From Bacteroides sp. (lineage in GTDB: Bacteria; Bacteroidota; Bacteroidia; Bacteroidales; Muribaculaceae): a DNA stretch of 64,000 nucleotides. The notes below the pieces were generated by a model. The model made no database searches and was not told the origin of the DNA. It saw only the letters and a list, made by a program, of their open reading frames with translations. Positions 43,398 through 51,647 of this stretch are shown here, one piece after another. Both the position numbers and the translations under genes were made by a program. The DNA is taken from positions 29,853 through 93,852 of the forward strand of contig JAAVCK010000021.1 of NCBI GenBank assembly GCA_014802325.1, given 5' to 3'. Numbering within the stretch: the stretch's first letter is position 1; every line of letters starts with the position of its first letter.

Positions 43398-44032
43398 TTC
43401 ATATTGCTGTATTGCGGCTGCACGGGCACGGGGAATTTCGAGAACAGCGTCTGCACCGCTTCGGCTATGCCTTTCAGATTACGGAACTGCGAGTCGCCGT
43501 TTTCAAGTATAGTGGCCACCGAGGCCGAGAATAGAGCCGTCTTGGTATCGGTATTCACCATATCCATCGTCAGCACACCCTCCTTGTATATACCGGTGAT
43601 AACCTGAGCGTTGCTATAATAATTGTAGTTATATCCAGGCCAGTAGTAACCGCGCGGATACATGAACCACGGACCATATCCGCCGTAATAAGGGCCGGCG
43701 TAGGGATACGGCGCTCCCGGCGGAATAGCGGGGGCTGTGGCTATCTCCTGACTTACGGTCAGACCTATATTGATGAGCAGCGGCGACGACGGATCTTCAG
43801 TATATCCGCGTTCGGCCATCTGCTCGCGTATGGCGGCAGCTATGTTGTAATACGTCACCATAGTCATGGTGGGAGGAAGATTTTGCGCGTCGGGGGTGAC
43901 GATGCGGAATGTTTTGTACTGCGCGAGATCAGCATCATTGTATGTCTGGCTGCTCACGAGCGAAAATGGCGAGCAGCTGCCCAGAAGCAGTGCCAGCATC
44001 GCCACAAGGCTGAAAGAGAGGATCTTTTTCAT
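43394..44032 (-). CDS. DUF4136 domain lipoprotein
   Basis: 212 residues with lipobox LGSCSP (Cys about residue 20). TYNDADLAQYKTFRI starts the DUF4136 fold, common in outer-membrane lipoproteins of unknown function. A Tyr/Gly/Pro-rich stretch (YPYAGPYYGGYGPW and following) of about 40 residues sits in the middle, and the fold resumes at TGIYKEGVLTMDMVNTDTK. It is upstream of and coupled to the hydrolase gene. Confidence 0.85.
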   Translation of the reverse strand: MKKILSFSLVAMLALLLGSCSPFSLVSSQTYNDADLAQYKTFRIVTPDAQNLPPTMTMVTYYNIAAAIREQMAERGYTEDPSSPLLINIGLTVSQEIATAPAIPPGAPYPYAGPYYGGYGPWFMYPRGYYWPGYNYNYYSNAQVITGIYKEGVLTMDMVNTDTKTALFSASVATILENGDSQFRNLKGIAEAVQTLFSKFPVPVQPQYSNMK

Positions 44033-44084
44033 AAGCGTGAGGATATTAGTTTGATAATATCAACGCGCACGGCTTCGGAATTGT

Positions 44085-45461
44085 TCAGGCAAAGAGATTG
44101 CGGAACAGCTCGTCGACCTTACCTACCTCAATGATTTTCATATCGTAGGCCGAGGTATCGATCCCCTTCATATTGTTGCGGGGGATGTAGAGTGTGGTCA
44201 TGCCCAGCTTGTGCGCCTCGCTGATGCGCTGCTCAATGCGAGTCACCGGACGGATCTCACCCGAAAGACCTACTTCGCCGCACATTGCCGTCTTGGGCGG
44301 TACGGGTATATCGACATTGCTCGATAGTATGGAACTTATCACCGCCAGATCGAGTGCCGGATCATTAACCTTAAGGCCTCCGGCTATGTTCAGAAACACG
44401 TCTTTCTGCGCCAGCTTAAATCCCACTCTCTTCTCCATCACGGCAAGGAGCATATTCATGCGCTTGGCATCAAATCCGGTCACCGACCGCTGCGGTGTAC
44501 CATAGGCGGCAGTGCTGACAAGCGCCTGAACTTCAATGAGAAATGGGCGTATTCCCTCCATAGTCACTCCTGCCGCCACACCTGAAAGTTCGGTATCGTT
44601 GCCCGAAAAAAGCAGTTCCGACGGATTGGTGACCTCGCGCAGACCCCGGCGGCACATCTCGTAGATGCCCAATTCCGACGTAGAGCCGAAGCGGTTTTTG
44701 ATCGAGCGCAGTATTCGGTAGAGGTGACGGCTGTCGCCCTCAAACTGAAGCACGGCGTCGACTATATGCTCCAGTACTTTAGGTCCGGCAAGCGAGCCCT
44801 CCTTATTGATGTGGCCGATAAGTATCACCGGCACACCCGACTCCTTGGCGTAGCGGAGCAGCTGCGACGCACACTCGCGCACCTGCGACACACTTCCGGC
44901 CGACGATTCGATGTCGTCGGAAGCTATGGTCTGTATCGAGTCAATGATGAGTATGCCCGGATCGACATCAGCTATGTGGTGGAAGATATTGTCGAGCGAC
45001 GTCTCGCAGGCTATGAAAACATTGTCGCTCGGTCGGCCTATGCGGTCGGCGCGCATCTTTATCTGCCGCGCGCTCTCCTCACCCGATATGTAAAGTATGC
45101 GACGCGACTTTATCGACAGGATATTCTGCAACACGAGGGTGGACTTACCTATACCCGGCTCTCCGCCTATGAGCACCATCGAGCCTTCGACCAGACCGCC
45201 GCCAAGCACTCGGTTGAGTTCCACACTGGGCATCTTGATACGCGACTCCTCTGCCGCTACGATACTCGATACGGGCGTGGGACGTGACTGCGGCGCAGCC
45301 ACACCTTTGCGTACCGACGACTGCTTGCCGCCGCGCGTGGCGGGAATTTTCTCCTCCACTATAGTGTTCCATTCGCCGCAGGCCGGGCAGCGACCCTCCC
45401 ACTTGGGAGTCTCGTTGCCGCATGCGGTGCAGAACCATGCCGATGTTTTAGTTTTTGCCAT
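44085..45461 (-). CDS. radA: DNA repair protein RadA (Sms)
   Basis: 458 residues. An N-terminal zinc finger (CTACGNETPKWEGRCPACGE), the RecA-like ATPase with Walker A GGEPGIGKST, the RadA-specific KNRFGS motif, and a C-terminal Lon-like domain (VFLNIAGGLKVNDPALDLAV). RadA is a branch-migration helicase that processes recombination intermediates. Its start overlaps the upstream methyltransferase gene by 14 nt. Confidence 0.95.
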   Translation of the reverse strand: MAKTKTSAWFCTACGNETPKWEGRCPACGEWNTIVEEKIPATRGGKQSSVRKGVAAPQSRPTPVSSIVAAEESRIKMPSVELNRVLGGGLVEGSMVLIGGEPGIGKSTLVLQNILSIKSRRILYISGEESARQIKMRADRIGRPSDNVFIACETSLDNIFHHIADVDPGILIIDSIQTIASDDIESSAGSVSQVRECASQLLRYAKESGVPVILIGHINKEGSLAGPKVLEHIVDAVLQFEGDSRHLYRILRSIKNRFGSTSELGIYEMCRRGLREVTNPSELLFSGNDTELSGVAAGVTMEGIRPFLIEVQALVSTAAYGTPQRSVTGFDAKRMNMLLAVMEKRVGFKLAQKDVFLNIAGGLKVNDPALDLAVISSILSSNVDIPVPPKTAMCGEVGLSGEIRPVTRIEQRISEAHKLGMTTLYIPRNNMKGIDTSAYDMKIIEVGKVDELFRNLFA

Positions 45462-46227
45462 AATATTCCTTTCTTCTGAATTCGGCCACGGTGATCGAAG
45501 CCGCCACCGCAGCGTTGAGCGATTCGCCCTGACCTTCCGACGCGAATGCCGGGATGGTGATACGGCGGGTCACCGCAGCTGCCACGGCGTCACTTATACC
45601 ATGACCCTCGTTGCCAATCACTATCACTCCACCCGGTCCGACCGACGAGGTGTAGAGATTTTCGCCGTCGAGAAATGTGCCGTAGACCTCCGTGCCCCTC
45701 AGCGAGCCGAGCACATGAGGCAGATCGCAATAGGTCACCTCTACGCGGGCTATCGCGCCCATGGTGCCCTGCACTACTTTAGGATTGAACACATCCACAC
45801 ATTCGCGTGAACACCACACACGCTTTATGCCCATCCACGCGGCCATGCGCAGTATCGTGCCCATATTGCCGGGATCGCGCAGATCGTCGAGTGCAAGTAT
45901 CAGTTCGCCGGGCTGAGGGGGCGTGGGAGTATCAACCACTGCGGGCAGCTCATACACGGCTATGATGTCGCGCGGAGTTGTGAGCGATGTCATGCGCTCA
46001 AGGTCGGCACGGCTACACGGCACTATGCGGTCGGCGTGTTGCGGAAATCGGCTTGCGGCTTCTTCGGCTTTCTGACGTGCCACCATGAGATAGCGCACAC
46101 CAAACCATCGGATCGTGTCTTCCACAATCTTCATGCCTTCGGCCTTAAAGAGCCCGTATTCGCGGCGGTGGCGTGAATCATCGAGCGATGCCACCATCTT
46201 GCGCAGAGCGTTGGTGAGTTCAGTCAT
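45448..46227 (-). CDS. SpoU/TrmH family RNA 2'-O-methyltransferase
   Basis: 259 residues. After an N-terminal substrate-binding domain, LALDDLRDPGNMGTILRMAA is motif 1 of the SPOUT fold, VIVIGNEGHGIS motif 2, and ITIPAFASEGQGESLNAAVA motif 3, which form the trefoil knot that binds SAM. The enzyme methylates a ribose in tRNA or rRNA; the target is not predictable. It is followed by radA in the same transcript. Confidence 0.92.
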   Translation of the reverse strand: MTELTNALRKMVASLDDSRHRREYGLFKAEGMKIVEDTIRWFGVRYLMVARQKAEEAASRFPQHADRIVPCSRADLERMTSLTTPRDIIAVYELPAVVDTPTPPQPGELILALDDLRDPGNMGTILRMAAWMGIKRVWCSRECVDVFNPKVVQGTMGAIARVEVTYCDLPHVLGSLRGTEVYGTFLDGENLYTSSVGPGGVIVIGNEGHGISDAVAAAVTRRITIPAFASEGQGESLNAAVAASITVAEFRRKEYYGKN

Positions 46228-46265
46228 ATTATATTATTCGATTATTTGTTATCTAATTTCATTAA

Positions 46266-46367
46266 GGCGCCCGAAGGCCGCCGACTTATTAGTAACCGCC
46301 GTCGACGTAGCTCTGCGAAGGCGCCGGCGGCTACCAGACTCGCACCTAAGGCGTCCGAAGGCCGCCG
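46266..46367. repeat. REP family B units left of the IS200-like gene
   Basis: Two short units GGCGCCCGAAGGCCGCCGA (46266-46284) and GGCGTCCGAAGGCCGCCGA (46349-46367) flank a longer palindromic unit that starts GTAACCGCCG and ends CGGCGGCTAC (46292-46333). Confidence 0.8.
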
Positions 46368-46393
46368 ATTGTATCAGTTCGCTGCCACACATT

Positions 46394-46831
46394 TCAAGAT
46401 TCAAAGTCAGAATCGAACCCATACGCAGCCATAAACTCTCCATACTCATCGGCAAATGATTTATATCTATGATGTTCTTTTTGATTCTTTATATAGTTGA
46501 TGCGTATATCAAGATGCGACTTCTCCACCGACACACAGGCATAACCTTCGGCCCACTTTTTCCAATGCGGGAAATGTGGATTCTCTTTAAGAAACTTACT
46601 TGATTCACACTTCAACGATCTTATAAAATCAGCCACCGCAATTTTAGCCGGAATATCACATAGTATATGTATATGATCTGACATCCCGCCTATCCGCCAT
46701 ACTTTAGCTCCTCGCTTAACAGCAAAATTGTATATGAACATGTACAACTCACGTTCATGAGCCTCATCAATGACACGTTCGCGGCGCCAAGGCGAAAATA
46801 CCAGGTGATATGTCAACCGTATATGACTCAT
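46394..46831 (-). mobile_element. IS200-like single-tyrosine HUH transposase (Y1_Tnp)
   Basis: 145 residues from MSHIRLTYHLVF, the usual start of this family. The HUH motif is H53-I-H55 (SDHIHIL) and the catalytic tyrosine Y113 (INYIKNQKEHH), so the protein looks intact. No tnpB accompanies it. The element is bounded by REP family B units on both sides, which suggests that it moves or generates those repeats as a RAYT-like domesticated transposase. The longer frame at the N terminus (9 residues) overlaps the promoter box and is rejected. Confidence 0.85.
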
Positions 46832-46835
46832 CTCG

Positions 46836-46843
46836 CAAAGATA
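46836..46843 (-). promoter_or_regulatory. -7 box directly at the transposase start
   Basis: TATCTTTG on the minus strand ends 5 nt before the ATG, so the transcript would begin at or within the start codon (leaderless or nearly so). Confidence 0.45.
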
Positions 46844-46871
46844 ATCAATATGCTGCAATTTTGCTAATCAA

Positions 46872-47051
46872 TCGGTGGCCTTCGGACGCCATATTTTTTG
46901 GGGGGCTTTTCCGCCGACACCTTCGCTGCGCTGCGGTGGCGGCGGTTACGAATAAATCGACGCCATGCGGGCGAAAATTTATTTGCCTTATGTTTCCGAC
47001 GAAAGCCTACGCTTTGATGTCAGCCGTTACGAGTAAATCGACGCCTTACGA
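46872..47051. repeat. REP family B units right of the IS200-like gene
   Basis: TCGGTGGCCTTCGGACGCC (46872-46890) is the inverted copy of the left short unit. CCGCCGACACC...CGGCGGTTAC (46911-46949) is the inverted long unit. Two further partial copies of GTTACGARTAAATCGACGCC follow up to about 47051. Confidence 0.8.
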
Positions 47052-47062
47052 GTGAGCTATCG

Positions 47063-47103
47063 AAAAAAGGGAGAAACCGGCTCATTGCTGTGCCGCTTCT
47101 CCC
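47063..47103 (-). terminator. terminator of tig
   Basis: On the minus strand GGGAGAA (at 47097-47103) pairs with TTCTCCC (47069-47075), with an inner GC pairing, followed by TTTTTT. Confidence 0.8.
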
Positions 47104-47130
47104 TATTATGGATTATCTTAAAGATTCAGA

Positions 47131-48474
47131 TTACTCGGCGGGCTGCACCATAGCCTTGAACTCGTCGAGAGTCTTGGCTTCGTGATCGAGGGTGATGGCC
47201 TCTTCGATAGCGCTGTAGAGCTTCGAGCCAAGTACCTGGTCAAAGATACGATTGCGGGTCTCCTTGTTTTCAAGCTGCTCCTTGGCATACTTGGTGAGGA
47301 TCTCGTCGTCGATACCCTGAAGACCATACTGAGCGAACTGGCGGGCAGTCATAAACTTAGCGAGGTCAAGCATCTCTTCCTCCTCAACCTTTACGCCGAA
47401 TGCTTCCACGAGGTTAGCCTCAAGCACTTCGTGCTGGATAAACTTGCGGTTGGCCTCAAATGCAGCTTCGGGGTCTTCTGCGTCAGCAAAGAAGATCTTC
47501 TTGATAGTCTCCTTGGGGAGCTGCATGTCGGCATACTTGGCCATGAGTTCTTCTTCGAGTTTGTTGCGGAAGTAGATGTGGCTGTTTGACGAAAGTTCGT
47601 TTTCGATCATCTTCTTCACTTCGGCACGATATTCCTCTTCGTTGTGAACCTTGTCCTCGCCGAATACCTGCTTGTAGAACTCTTCGCCAAGCTCTGCGGG
47701 GATGTTGACGATGATTTCCGATACGTTCATCTCGAAATCGTCCTTCATATCAGCAGCGATAGCCTTGTCGATACCGAGCATCGAAGCGATTTCGGCAGCG
47801 TCGCCACCGGTAGCAGCCCAGGGGTTGAACACCACCTTGTCGCCGGGCTTGCAGTCGGCAAACTTGGCGGTCTGCTCTTTATCCTTGAAATAGAGGGGGA
47901 ATACGATACCGTTGGTCATCTGGATAGCGCCCTCGTTGGTGTTGATCTGACCCTCGGCGTTGAGCTGCATGATCGAGCCCTTGACCACAGCGTCTTCTTC
48001 CATCTTCTCGCCGGGCTGCTGCTTGCCGAAGCGTTTGCGGAAAGCCTTGTCCTGCTCGTCGACCATCTCGTCTGATACGGTGATGTCGTAGAAGGGGAAG
48101 TGGAATTCCTTATCGAGCTTGATGTCGAGGGTGGGAAGGAGTGCCACGTCGTAGGCAAACTGCTGTGCGCCTTCGAGAGCCACTTCCTTAACCTCTACGG
48201 GCAGGGGGTGACCCATCACATGGAGATTGTTTTCCTTTATATAGTCAATGATGGCGCGGTATACCACATCGTTGAGCACGTCGGTGGCTACCTGCTTGCC
48301 GAAACGGCGCTTGAGTTCGCCGAAAGGCACGTGACCCTTGCGGAAACCGGGCAGTGCGTGAGTGCGGCCGATTTCTTTGATTTTCTTGGTCACTTCATCC
48401 TTGTAGTCGTTTTCATCAATATCCACGGTAAGACGAAGGTCTACCGGGCTAATGTCTTGACGGGAAATATTCAT
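47131..48474 (-). CDS. tig: trigger factor-like ribosome-associated chaperone
   Basis: 447 residues. The N-terminal ribosome-binding domain has the signature GFRKGHVPFGELKRRFG; the middle segment (about 150-240) is a shortened, weakly conserved FKBP-like domain; the helical C-terminal arms follow. Trigger factor binds nascent chains at the ribosome exit. The Bacteroidales version has low PPIase conservation. Monocistronic, with terminator and promoter box. Confidence 0.9.
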   Translation of the reverse strand: MNISRQDISPVDLRLTVDIDENDYKDEVTKKIKEIGRTHALPGFRKGHVPFGELKRRFGKQVATDVLNDVVYRAIIDYIKENNLHVMGHPLPVEVKEVALEGAQQFAYDVALLPTLDIKLDKEFHFPFYDITVSDEMVDEQDKAFRKRFGKQQPGEKMEEDAVVKGSIMQLNAEGQINTNEGAIQMTNGIVFPLYFKDKEQTAKFADCKPGDKVVFNPWAATGGDAAEIASMLGIDKAIAADMKDDFEMNVSEIIVNIPAELGEEFYKQVFGEDKVHNEEEYRAEVKKMIENELSSNSHIYFRNKLEEELMAKYADMQLPKETIKKIFFADAEDPEAAFEANRKFIQHEVLEANLVEAFGVKVEEEEMLDLAKFMTARQFAQYGLQGIDDEILTKYAKEQLENKETRNRIFDQVLGSKLYSAIEEAITLDHEAKTLDEFKAMVQPAE

Positions 48475-48545
48475 TTTTACTGATATTTAGATAGTTATTG
48501 TTATTTTCTTTTTACGGTTTCGCCCCGCAGGGGGCTTTTAATGTG

Positions 48546-48553
48546 CAAATTTA
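48546..48553 (-). promoter_or_regulatory. -7 box of tig
   Basis: TAAATTTG on the minus strand, 71 nt before the ATG, in the divergent region with the OmpA gene. Confidence 0.45.
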
Positions 48554-48635
48554 CAAAATTTTCCGCAATATTCCTAAACTTTTTGCGCCGAGGCTTGTAT
48601 TATTTACATATCCGCCTGCGAAGCGGAGAAAGTGC

Positions 48636-48643
48636 TATCTTTG
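48636..48643 (+). promoter_or_regulatory. -7 box of the OmpA-like gene
   Basis: TATCTTTG, 40 nt upstream of the ATG at 48684. Confidence 0.55.
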
Positions 48644-48683
48644 CAAATAATTTAAGATATTAACAACATAATCCACTATTGAA

Positions 48684-49385
48684 ATGAAACGTATCAAACT
48701 ATTCGGAATCTCGGGTCTCGCAGCATTAGTATTGCTTTCTACAGGCTGCTCGTCAATGACCAATACAGGTAAAGGCGCCCTCATAGGTGGCGGTGGCGGC
48801 ACTGCTCTCGGTGCAGGCCTCGGTGCTCTCATCGGAGGCGGCAAGGGTGCAGGCATAGGCGCGGCTATCGGTGCAGCTGTAGGTGCAGGTGCCGGCGCGC
48901 TCATCGGAAACAAGATGGACAAGCAGGAGAAAGAGCTGAAAGCTCAGCTGGCCGAGCAGGCTAAGGTTGAGCAGGTGACCGACGCCAACGGATTGCAGGC
49001 CATCAAGGTGACATTCGACGGCGGTATACTCTTCCCCACCAACGGCACTACTCTGAGCGCTCATGCTAAGGAAGACCTCACCTCGTTTGCTGCCAACCTC
49101 ATCGAAAATCCCGGCACCGACGTGCAGATCAACGGTTACACCGACGATACCGGCACTCTGGCCGTAAATGAGCGTGTGGCCACCGGTCGTGCCGACGCCG
49201 TGCGCAATTATCTTCTCAACAGCGGCGTAGCTGCAAGCCGTCTCTCGGCCGAGGGTCTCCCCATGCAGGATTACGTAGCGTCAAACGCCACTCCCGAGGG
49301 CCGCGCTCAAAACCGTCGAGTGGAGATCTACATCACCGCTTCCAAGGAGATGATCGAGCAGGCCAACGCCGGAACGCTCAAGTAA
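48684..49385 (+). CDS. OmpA family lipoprotein with glycine zipper
   Basis: 233 residues. Lipobox LLSTGCSS (Cys about residue 22). Residues 30-75 are a glycine zipper (GALIGGGGGTALGAGLGAL, GIGAAIGAAVGAGAGALIG) that can pack in or on a membrane. The C-terminal OmpA/Pal domain (from about residue 105) binds peptidoglycan; NGYTDDTGT, NERVATGRADAVRNYLL and RAQNRRVEIYI are its conserved segments. The protein would tether the outer membrane to the cell wall. Confidence 0.9.
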   Translation: MKRIKLFGISGLAALVLLSTGCSSMTNTGKGALIGGGGGTALGAGLGALIGGGKGAGIGAAIGAAVGAGAGALIGNKMDKQEKELKAQLAEQAKVEQVTDANGLQAIKVTFDGGILFPTNGTTLSAHAKEDLTSFAANLIENPGTDVQINGYTDDTGTLAVNERVATGRADAVRNYLLNSGVAASRLSAEGLPMQDYVASNATPEGRAQNRRVEIYITASKEMIEQANAGTLK

Positions 49386-49431
49386 ATCGTCTTGAATTCA
49401 TGATTAATAATTCATGATTCACGATAATTAA

Positions 49432-49487
49432 ATTCAGGATTCATAATTCACGATTCTCAAAAAAATCATGAATTATGAATCCTGAAT
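49432..49487. repeat. long inverted repeat between convergent genes
   Basis: Two 24-nt arms (49432-49455 and 49464-49487) pair with one mismatch around an 8-nt loop. They are built of the ATTCATGATT motif that also repeats upstream (49394-49425). It lies between the stops of the OmpA and M3 genes, so it may be a bidirectional terminator. Confidence 0.7.
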
Positions 49488-49504
49488 CATTAATCAGAAA
49501 GATT

Positions 49505-51631
49505 TCACTGGTCCATCGGTATGGGGAGTGATTTGCTCTCGGGCTGCTTGATGCCGTCGCGGATGAGCAGGGCGTCGATCGTGGGATCTTGTCCGCGGAA
49601 TCGGCGGTAGAGCTCGGCCGGATTTTCAGTGCCGCCTTTCATCAACACGTTGCGGCGGAACTTTTCGGCTGTCTCCGGATCAAATATTCCGTTTTCTTCA
49701 AAATAAGCAAAAGCATCTGCGTCGAGCACCTCGGCCCATTTATAGCTGTAATAGCCCGCTGCATAGCCCCCCGAGAATATGTGGGAGAACTGGGGCGACA
49801 TCATCATGCCGTCGACCGGCTCGAATATCTTGACCGACTCGCCGGCTGCGCGCTCAAATGCTTCGGCATCGTCTACGGGAGCGGTGATAGTGTGCCATGC
49901 CATATCGGTCAGGCCGAAGTTGAGCTGACGCATGCACGCATAGGCCGCGCCAAACTGTGCCGACGCTATTATCTTCTCCACTTCCTCGGCCGGGATAGGC
50001 TCGCCCGTGAGATAGTGGCGGGCAAATCCGTCGAGAAATTCGCGCTGTGTCAGATAGTTTTCATTAAACTGCGAGGGCAGTTCCACAAAGTCGCGATACA
50101 CGTTTGTGCCTGATAGCGACGCATATTTCGTAGCGGCCAGCAGACCGTGGAGCGAGTGGCCGAATTCGTGGAGAAATGTCTCCACCTCATAGGGAGTGAG
50201 CAGCGAGGGCTTCGACTCGGTGGGCTTGGTGAAGTTCATCACTATCGACACGTGCGGACGAGAGTCAGCCCCGTCGGCATCGATATACTGAGGCTTGAAG
50301 TCGGTCATCCATGCGCCGGGACGCTTGCTGTCGCGCGGGAAGAAGTCAGTGTATATCACACCCAGATACCGGCCGTCGCGATCTATCACCTCATAGGCTT
50401 TCACGTCGGGATGATATACGGGTATATCCTTGTTTTCCTTAAATGTAAGGCCGTAGAGGCGCGTGGCGAGGCCAAACACACCATTCACCACATTCGACAG
50501 TTCGAAATACGGGCGCAGCTGCTCCTCGTCGTAGGCATATTTCTGATTTTTCAGTTTGTTGGCATAGTAGGTGTAATCCCAGGGGTTCACCGTCACGGGG
50601 TGGCCTTCGGTCTTGGAGGCAAACGCCGTCAGCTCGTCCAGCTCACGGGTGAGCGCAGGGCGGTAGGCATCGCGCAGAGCGGTGAGCAGGTCCATCACCT
50701 TGTCGGGCGAGCCGGCCATGGTGCGCTGCAGCGAGTAGTCGGCATAGGTGTCATAGCCCAGCAGACGGGCTATCTCCATGCGGGTGGCGGCTATCTCTTT
50801 GAGCACTTCTACGTTAGAATACTCGCCCTTGGTGTTGCGCGAATTGTAGAGGCGCCACATGCGCTCGCGCAGGTCGGGGCGCGATGAGTATTTCATAAAG
50901 GCCGTGTAGACAGGCTGGTCGAGCGTAAACAGATATTCGCCGTCGCGGCCTTTCTGGCGGGCGGCCATAGCGGCAGCCTCCACCGAACTCTCGGGCAGCC
51001 CGGCCAGATCGTCGGCCGTAAGCCATATTTCATAAGTATTCAACTCCTTGAGCACGTTTTGGCCAAACTTGGTGGTCAGTTCGCTCAGGCGCGACGAGAG
51101 CTTGCGGTAGGCCTCGCGGTCATCGCCCTGAAGCAGAGCGCCGTTGCGGGCAAACGATTCGTAGGTGGTGGTGAGCAGCATCGTGTCCTCGGGGTCGAGA
51201 TCGAGGCTTTCGCGCTTATCCCACACAGCCTTGATGCGCTGCCACAGAGCCTCGTTGAGCGACACCGACGTAGAATAGTCGCTCAGCTTCGGGCTGACGC
51301 GCATGGATATCTCCATCATTTCGTCGTCGCTCAGAGCCGACAGCAGCGGATAAAACACATTGAGCACCTTATCGAGCTGACTACCCGAGCGTTCAAGCGC
51401 CACGATGGTATTTTCAAAAGTCGGTTCGGCACTATTGGCCGTGATGGCATCGATATCGGCCAGTGCGGCGGCTATGCCCGCCTCGATAGCAGGCTCATAG
51501 TCAGAGGTAGCGATGCTGTCAAACGGCACTGTGCCGTGAGGAGTGTCGCGATACCCGGTCAAAAACGGATTTGTGTGAGCTTGTGTCATGATAGCAAGTA
51601 ACAAAAAAATTACTGAAAGCTGTTGTTTCAT
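49505..51631 (-). CDS. M3 family metallopeptidase (peptidyl-dipeptidase Dcp/oligopeptidase-like)
   Basis: 708 residues with a short signal peptide (MKQQLSVIFLLLAIMTQA). The zinc motif HEFGH in VETFLHEFGHSLHGLLA and the downstream third ligand region are intact. DTYADYSLQRTMAGSP and the C-terminal FSHIFSGGYAAGYYSYKWAE are typical of thimet-type peptidases, which cut small peptides in the periplasm or cytosol. The signal peptide suggests periplasmic use of peptides. The TPR gene ends 16 nt downstream of its start on the same strand. Confidence 0.92.
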   Translation of the reverse strand: MKQQLSVIFLLLAIMTQAHTNPFLTGYRDTPHGTVPFDSIATSDYEPAIEAGIAAALADIDAITANSAEPTFENTIVALERSGSQLDKVLNVFYPLLSALSDDEMMEISMRVSPKLSDYSTSVSLNEALWQRIKAVWDKRESLDLDPEDTMLLTTTYESFARNGALLQGDDREAYRKLSSRLSELTTKFGQNVLKELNTYEIWLTADDLAGLPESSVEAAAMAARQKGRDGEYLFTLDQPVYTAFMKYSSRPDLRERMWRLYNSRNTKGEYSNVEVLKEIAATRMEIARLLGYDTYADYSLQRTMAGSPDKVMDLLTALRDAYRPALTRELDELTAFASKTEGHPVTVNPWDYTYYANKLKNQKYAYDEEQLRPYFELSNVVNGVFGLATRLYGLTFKENKDIPVYHPDVKAYEVIDRDGRYLGVIYTDFFPRDSKRPGAWMTDFKPQYIDADGADSRPHVSIVMNFTKPTESKPSLLTPYEVETFLHEFGHSLHGLLAATKYASLSGTNVYRDFVELPSQFNENYLTQREFLDGFARHYLTGEPIPAEEVEKIIASAQFGAAYACMRQLNFGLTDMAWHTITAPVDDAEAFERAAGESVKIFEPVDGMMMSPQFSHIFSGGYAAGYYSYKWAEVLDADAFAYFEENGIFDPETAEKFRRNVLMKGGTENPAELYRRFRGQDPTIDALLIRDGIKQPESKSLPIPMDQ

Positions 51632-51647
51632 CTTTATCGTTTAAAAA

